Part shown: positions 59,085-64,000 of the stretch, piece after piece
Numbering within the stretch: the stretch's first letter is position 1
Layout: each line of letters begins with the position of its first letter
Assembly: GCA_004026145.2 (NCBI GenBank)
Contig: CP034977.1
Location: 4,891,773 to 4,955,772 of the forward strand
Source: Takifugu bimaculatus
Taxonomy: Eukaryota > Chordata > Actinopteri > Tetraodontiformes > Tetraodontidae
Reading direction: 5' to 3'
DNA: 64,000 nucleotides
Position numbers and translations under genes: made by a program
The notes under the pieces: generated by a model
Seen by the model: only the letters and a program-made list of their open reading frames with translations
Database searches by the model: none
What the model was told of the DNA's origin: nothing

Positions 59085-59888
59085 GAACTCCAAACGGGCC
59101 GCGTCTAAAGTCCATTCCAGGCTAAATGGTCCCGACGGCACCAGCTGATGCGAGTGGGCGGAGACTTCCGGGTCGCCCGTCCGTTCATGGACCCAAGGAT
59201 CAAAGAGCTAGCGTCCTTAATGAGCGAGCGCAGCGCAAACGAGCGTGAGCTCATTGAGAGGAGCATCATGCTAGCTTAGCACAACAGAGGGCGTCGCGCA
59301 TCCATGTGAAGCTTCAATATTTATCGCACACGTGCTGCAGCTCCGTGGGACGTAGCGTAGCATGCTAGCCAGACACCGTTCACTTAGCGTGTTGGTGACG
59401 CAATCAGGCAGCTGATTGGCTGTGTGAGACCATGTGACCATGTGACCCCCCGTCCTCTCCGCTCTCTGCTAGCATGTTTTTAGCCTCTATCACAGCATTT
59501 TCTCTCCACTAAAGGTGTTTCTTCATCCTTCCTCCTCCTCCTCCTTTGATGACACCTCACTTTTCCCCTCATCCGTCCATCCTGTCTGATCCTGGAGGTG
59601 AAGAAAGACGCTGGAAACACAGCTCAGATGTTAGAGGACACTGAAGAACCTCTGCACAAGCAGAAGAGAAATTCTTGTCTGCTAGAGAAGTTTGGAGTCC
59701 TCTTTAGTTTAGATCCAGCAGGAGAGGACATGTCCACTGAGAGGACATGTCCACTGAGAGGACCACCAGACAGTCCAAGGACAGGACGGGGAGAATGACA
59801 TCAGCACCTGCGTTCTATTATCCTCTTTGTTGACATCAAAGGGGGCGGAGCCAAGCCTGTCAATCTCAGAGCCGCCAACGTGTGTTCA

Positions 59889-59990
59889 CGGGGGGGGGGG
59901 GGGGAGTGGGGGGGGGAGAGTAGGGGAGGAGTGGGTGTGTGGGGGGGGGCGTGGGGGAGGAGGGGAGGAGGAGTGGGGGGAAGAAGACAT
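59889..59990 (+). repeat. G-rich tract
   Basis: GGGGGGGGGGGGGGAGTGGG-type runs with GTGTGG and GGAGGAGG; strong potential for quadruplex structure on the plus strand. Confidence 0.9.
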
Positions 59991-61249
59991 GGTGTGAAGC
60001 TCAGAAGTTTCCACCATCTCCGTAAAGTTGCTTTAGCATATTAGCTTTAGCATATTAGCTTTAGCATATTAGCCGCAGCGACGTCACATCTGAATAATCC
60101 GTCAGGATCAGTTTCCCTCCTTTTTTGTCTTGTTTTGTCTTTTTAAGGACTTTTGTTTTGGAGGCATCAGAACCAAAGACCCGGTTTAATCCAAAATAGA
60201 CTGGAGGTTTTCCGGGAGCCGGGAAGCTCTCGTCAGGCTCTGGAATGATGTCACGGGAGGAACAAACGTCACGCAGGACGGTGGTGGATCAGCTCCCGTT
60301 GCCATGGTGACACATCTGCGTATGGCGACAAGAACTTCCTGAAGTCTGGACGATTTTTGTTCGGTTACAGATCCAAGAAAATGGATCGAGTTCTTTCATC
60401 GGGTCCAGAGAGGCCGCCGCTGCCTCGGTGGACCAGGTCCAGGACCAGGACCAGGACCAGGACCAGGACCTGAGCTCAACCCTGAGTCTTCAGGGTCGTT
60501 CGGGGGTTCTCCCACCATGTTTGGACCACGCTGAAGCGTCTGTGCTCTTCAGCTGGTTCAGACCTTTGGACCAGGTGAGATGAAGCAGAGCTGCCAGCCA
60601 GCGTGTTGCCGTGGTAACCGACAGAGTTACGCCGAACCGGCGACCTCGGTTTCCCTCTTCCCAAGGTCGGGATCTGCTCTCTGAAAGGGGCCCTGGAGCA
60701 CGTAGACGCTCCTCGTTCTGGTGGATCAGGACCATCCATCGACCGGGGCATTAATTGGCTCCTCCCACTGCATCAATCACACCGAGCAGTCAGGTAGCTT
60801 AGCAGCAAAGATGCATGACCCGGATCAGTACCACGGAGCGGGAATGGGTCAGGAGTGAGGGTCAGGGTGTCCACAGGTGGTTCTGGAGCGGCGCTGAGGC
60901 CCTCAACACCCGGAGAGGTGCTTGGAGCCGGTTCTGCTCCTGTTTTAGCCCAAAGGTTCTTTAGCAAACCCAGAACAGCCCGTGGGTCCAGTGACCCCGA
61001 GGTGGGTCAGTTCCATCCCCCTGCCCCCATCAGGGACGGGTCCAAACGTGTAGCGTGGGCTCGCTTCCCTGCAAGTCTGCTTCCTGCTGCGGTCCAGATG
61101 GAGTAAAAACCCAACTCAAATACCCACAATCCCCTGGGCCGGGGGGGGGGGGGGCTGTGTTAGATTAGCTGTTGCTGTGTCAATAATGGGTCGGCTGTCC
61201 TGGTGGTGCCGATGACGTCATCAATATAAACCACCAGGATTAAAGGGGG

Positions 61250-61305
61250 GCAACTCGGGGGCGGGGCCAGCTCGGGGGCGGGGCCAGCTCGGGGGCGGGG
61301 CCAAT
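61250..61305 (+). repeat. Three copies of GGGGCGGGGCCAGCTC
   Basis: A 18-bp GC-box unit tandemly repeated three times in the gene-poor right flank. Confidence 0.9.
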
Positions 61306-61420
61306 ACATGTTATTATTATATAAGATGAAGGCTGTGAAAGCCCCGAGAGACGGATGGAAAGAAGGAGAAAGACGGCAGAGAGGCAGCAGCCGGAGAGGG
61401 ATTGTGGGAATAACAGTGGT

Positions 61421-61421
61421 G

Positions 61422-61468
<47 letters not shown>
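61421..61468 (+). repeat. (CA)n microsatellite
   Basis: About 23 uninterrupted CA units. Confidence 0.95.
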
Positions 61469-61469
<1 letters not shown>

Positions 61470-61730
61470 TCAGGGTAATTAAAAGGGCTCACAGGTGGAG
61501 TGTGTTTTCGTGTTATCGTGTTATCGTGTGTTATCGGAAAAGATCATCTTCTTTTGGGGATTTCTCTCCTGAGTCCGGTGAAATTCCGGATTCCCTCTCT
61601 GGATTTGCGGCTCCTTCAGTGTTGATGTCGTTCCAGACACAAACTGTCCATCAACAATCGGGTGCGTCATCATGCGGCAGCACACGGAGCTGCAGTGGTC
61701 ATGTGACAGCTGAGGTCATCAGCCCCCCAA

Positions 61731-61805
61731 CAGCTGGTTGACCAGGTAACCAGCTGGTTGTCCAGGTAACCAGCTGGTTGACCAGGTAACCAGCTGGTTG
61801 TCCTG
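61731..61805 (+). repeat. 20-bp tandem repeat (CAGCTGGTTGACCAGGTAAC)
   Basis: Four copies, alternating GACCAGG and TCCAGG. Each contains the palindrome CAGCTG. Confidence 0.95.
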
Positions 61806-62129
61806 ACTGTCAGCAGATCCAGAAGAACTCGCCTCGGCTCTCCCACCAACATGACCTTTGACCTTCAGGCTGTCATTTCTTCCACGCTGGCGAGCGACAG
61901 TGGCTGAGTCTGATTGGCTGCAGTAGCAGATCCAAAGATCTTCTGTGTCTCCATCATCGGTACTGACCCGAATTCAGAGCAGAACTTTGGTTCCCCTCCG
62001 GAACCAGACGAGGGGAAATGTCCTGCTGGAGATGCTTCCTGTCCTGTTTCCATCTCCGGTGGAACGACGGCACAGAGAAGCTCATTAAAATGGGAGGATT
62101 CATCCAAACATTTCCTCTGACAAAGTGGT

Positions 62130-62590
62130 GACAGCGAAGAGACCCCCCCCCACAGCGAAGGGACCCCCCCACAGCGAAGAGACCCCGCCCCCACAGTGAA
62201 GAACCCCCCCCCACAGCGAAGAGACCCCGCCCCCACAACGAAGAGACCCCCCCACAGTGAAGAGACCCCCCATAACGAAGAGACCCCCCCCACAGCGAAG
62301 AGACCCCGCCCCCACAGTGAAGAGACCCCCCCACAGTGAAGAGACTCCGCCCCCATAGCGAAGGGACCCCCCCCACAGCGAAGAGACCCCCCCCCACAGC
62401 GAAGAGACCCCGCCCCCACAGCGAAGAGACCCCACCCCCACAGCGAAGGGACCCCCCCACAGCGAAGAGACTCCGCCCCCATAGCGAAGGGACCCCGCCC
62501 CCACAGCGAAGAGACCCCCCCCACAGCGAAGGGACCCCCCCCACAGCGAAGAGACCCCCCCCACAGCGAAGGGACCCCCCCCCCTCATCT
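62130..62590 (+). repeat. Minisatellite CACAGCGAAGAGACCCC with variable C runs
   Basis: About 22 units of 18-22 bp; length differs mainly in the C run and in presence of CCCCGCCCCCA. Three minus-strand frames stay open for 160-280 codons (SLWGG-type), all repeat artefacts. Confidence 0.95.
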
Positions 62591-63217
62591 GGACCCCCAT
62601 CACAAGTCAGGCTGGAGGTGTGACCGTGCTTTGATGTTCCTATGAAGGGGGCGGAGCTACGGCCTCCTCCAGATAAGAGGATTTCCTTCCTTCTTTCCCC
62701 CATAAGCTGATTTGCACGAGTTTGAGAGAAAGCTGAGCTAAAAATGAGAGAAAGGCAGGAAACAGGGACGCTAGCGTGTTGGTGCGTCCTGCTGGACACC
62801 AGTGGGAGGGTGAAATCACTGGTGCAGGGTTACGTCAGGAAAGGCTCCTTCATCACATCCGCCTCCCAGGAAACCACATTAGACACAGACCAAGAGCCAA
62901 AGAACCCCCTCTGGAACAAGCAGAGTTAGCTGCCCCCTCTGGGGGGGGGGGGGGGGGCTGAGGAGACATGGAGAGAGGTGACAACATCAACAATGCCACT
63001 GCAGACAGAGGAACCGAGGGGGCGCTGGGGGGTGGGCGTGGCTGGGTGGGCGTGGCTGCACAGGTGTCCAGGCGGGGAGGGGGTGTGGTTGATGTGGACA
63101 GGCGTCATCGAGCGGCGCTATTTTGGTCCGATGGAGGTGGTGGGACGCTGTAATCACAGGCGTCAGATCTGAGAGCAGCACGCCCCCCTCTGCTGTCACA
63201 TTTACAACTTTAGCCGC

Positions 63218-64000
63218 CGACAACAACAGTCAACAACAGCGTCAAACACAGCGTCAACAGCAGCGTCAACAACAGCGTCAACAGCAGCCTCAACAACAGT
63301 CAACAACAGCAGCGTCAACAACAGCGTCAACAGCAGCGTCAACAACAGCGTCAACAGCAGCCTCAACAGCAGCGTCAACAACAGCGTCAACAACAGCGTC
63401 AACAGCAGCGTCAACAACAGCGTCAACAGCAGCCTCAACAGCAGCGTCAACAGCAGCGTCAACAACAGCGTCAACAGCAGCGTCAACAGCAGCGTCAACA
63501 GCAGCGTCAACAACAGCGTCAACAACAGCGTCAACAGCAGCGTCAACAACAGCATCAACAACAGCGTCAACAGCAGCGTCAACAACAGCATCAACTACAG
63601 CGTCAACAACAGCGTCAACAGCAGCGTCAACAACAGCGTCAACAACAGCGTCAACAGCAGCATCAACAGCAGCGTCAACAACAGCGTCAACAACAGCGTC
63701 AACAGCAGCATCAACAGCAGCGTCAACAACAGCGTCAACAACAGCGTCAACAGCATCATCAACAACAGCGTCAACAGCAGCGTCAACAGCAGCGTCAACA
63801 ACAGCGTCAACAGCAGCATCAACAACAGCGTCAACAACAGCGTCAACAACAGCGTCAACAACAGCAACAACAGCAGCGTCAACAACAGCGTCAACAACAG
63901 CGTCAACAACAGCGTCAACAGCAGCGTCAACAACAGCGTCAACAGCAGCGTCAACAGCAGCGTCAACAACAGCGTCAACAGCAGCATCAACAACAGCGTC
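63218..64000 (+). repeat. 12-bp minisatellite CAACAACAGCGT / CAACAGCAGCGT, continuing past the window
   Basis: About 65 units, with AGCATC and AGCCTC variants, running off the right edge. Minus-strand frames encode long Leu-Leu-Thr runs, an artefact. Confidence 0.95.

Larger units (their letters stand above)
58200..61249. other. Right flank, no gene recognised
   Basis: GC-rich unique DNA. No ORF shows a known domain and no consistent exon chain was found on either strand. Many small ORFs reflect GC content. Confidence 0.5.

Noticed and set aside
61865..62799. Ser-Leu-Trp-Gly-Gly repeat proteins of 167-281 aa on the minus strand
   Set aside because: Three overlapping frames of one minisatellite are all open; no homologue or splice structure.

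Overview
The window is vertebrate nuclear DNA, almost certainly from a ray-finned (teleost) fish. Evidence: small GT-AG exons, a type IV collagen gene, an ATG16L-type autophagy gene and an LRFN/SALM synaptic adhesion gene, together with Tc1, hAT, pogo-like and restriction-endonuclease-type LINE relics of the kind common in fish. There is no prokaryotic gene and no CRISPR array. Almost all long ORFs after 18 kb are by-products of tandem repeats.

Layout. (1) 1-17,965, plus strand: 32 exons (about 979 codons of Gly-X-Y helix with interruptions) of a type IV collagen alpha chain; both ends of the gene are outside the recovered exons, and no NC1 domain follows. (2) 18,646-20,787: a telomere-like CCCTAA/CCCTCA array, unique DNA, a CTGC/CTGT array and a 100-N gap. 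(3) 20,788-35,608, plus strand: a nearly complete atg16l2-like gene in 18 exons (ATG5-binding helix, coiled coil, linker, seven-blade WD40 propeller). Its introns are stuffed with kilobase-scale minisatellites. All exon phases join correctly except for one single-base frameshift at about 24,932. (4) 35,609-39,000: a Tc1 relic, a GC-box cluster, two minisatellites and a second 100-N gap. (5) 39,001-49,361: a 10.3-kb array of a 22-bp unit. (6) 49,385-52,380: a decayed hAT transposase, a CATCAC/CATCTT array and a pogo/Tigger-like MITE inside a CCCCGCCC-rich repeat. (7) 52,391-56,871, minus strand: seven exons of an LRFN gene (best match lrfn1) covering the signal peptide, LRRs, Ig domain and the first half of FN3; the transmembrane and cytoplasmic exon is not found. 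(8) 56,872-64,000: gene-poor, CA-, G- and GC-rich repeats, ending in an open-ended CAACAG-rich array.

Most unusual observation: several tandem arrays begin exactly at a 5' splice site. The 5.6-kb array in atg16l2 starts on the first intronic base, and every 23-bp unit rebuilds a CAG|GTGCGT donor, an AG acceptor and a CTGAC branch-point-like motif. The next repeat-filled intron (31,300-32,395) consists wholly of one array starting at the donor and a second ending at the acceptor. A collagen intron array (from 5,451) also starts at its donor, and the 10.3-kb array repeats CAG|GTGAGC. This could be a neutral effect (arrays expand up to the edge of exon constraint) or functional (redundant or recursive splicing); RNA data would decide.

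The three genes do not form a known pathway. The collagen/atg16l2 boundary coincides with a gap, opposed telomere-like arrays and missing gene ends on both sides, so a chromosomal breakpoint or a scaffold mis-join is possible. Base composition also changes there, from AT-rich unique introns to GC-rich, minisatellite-dense DNA resembling a subtelomere.
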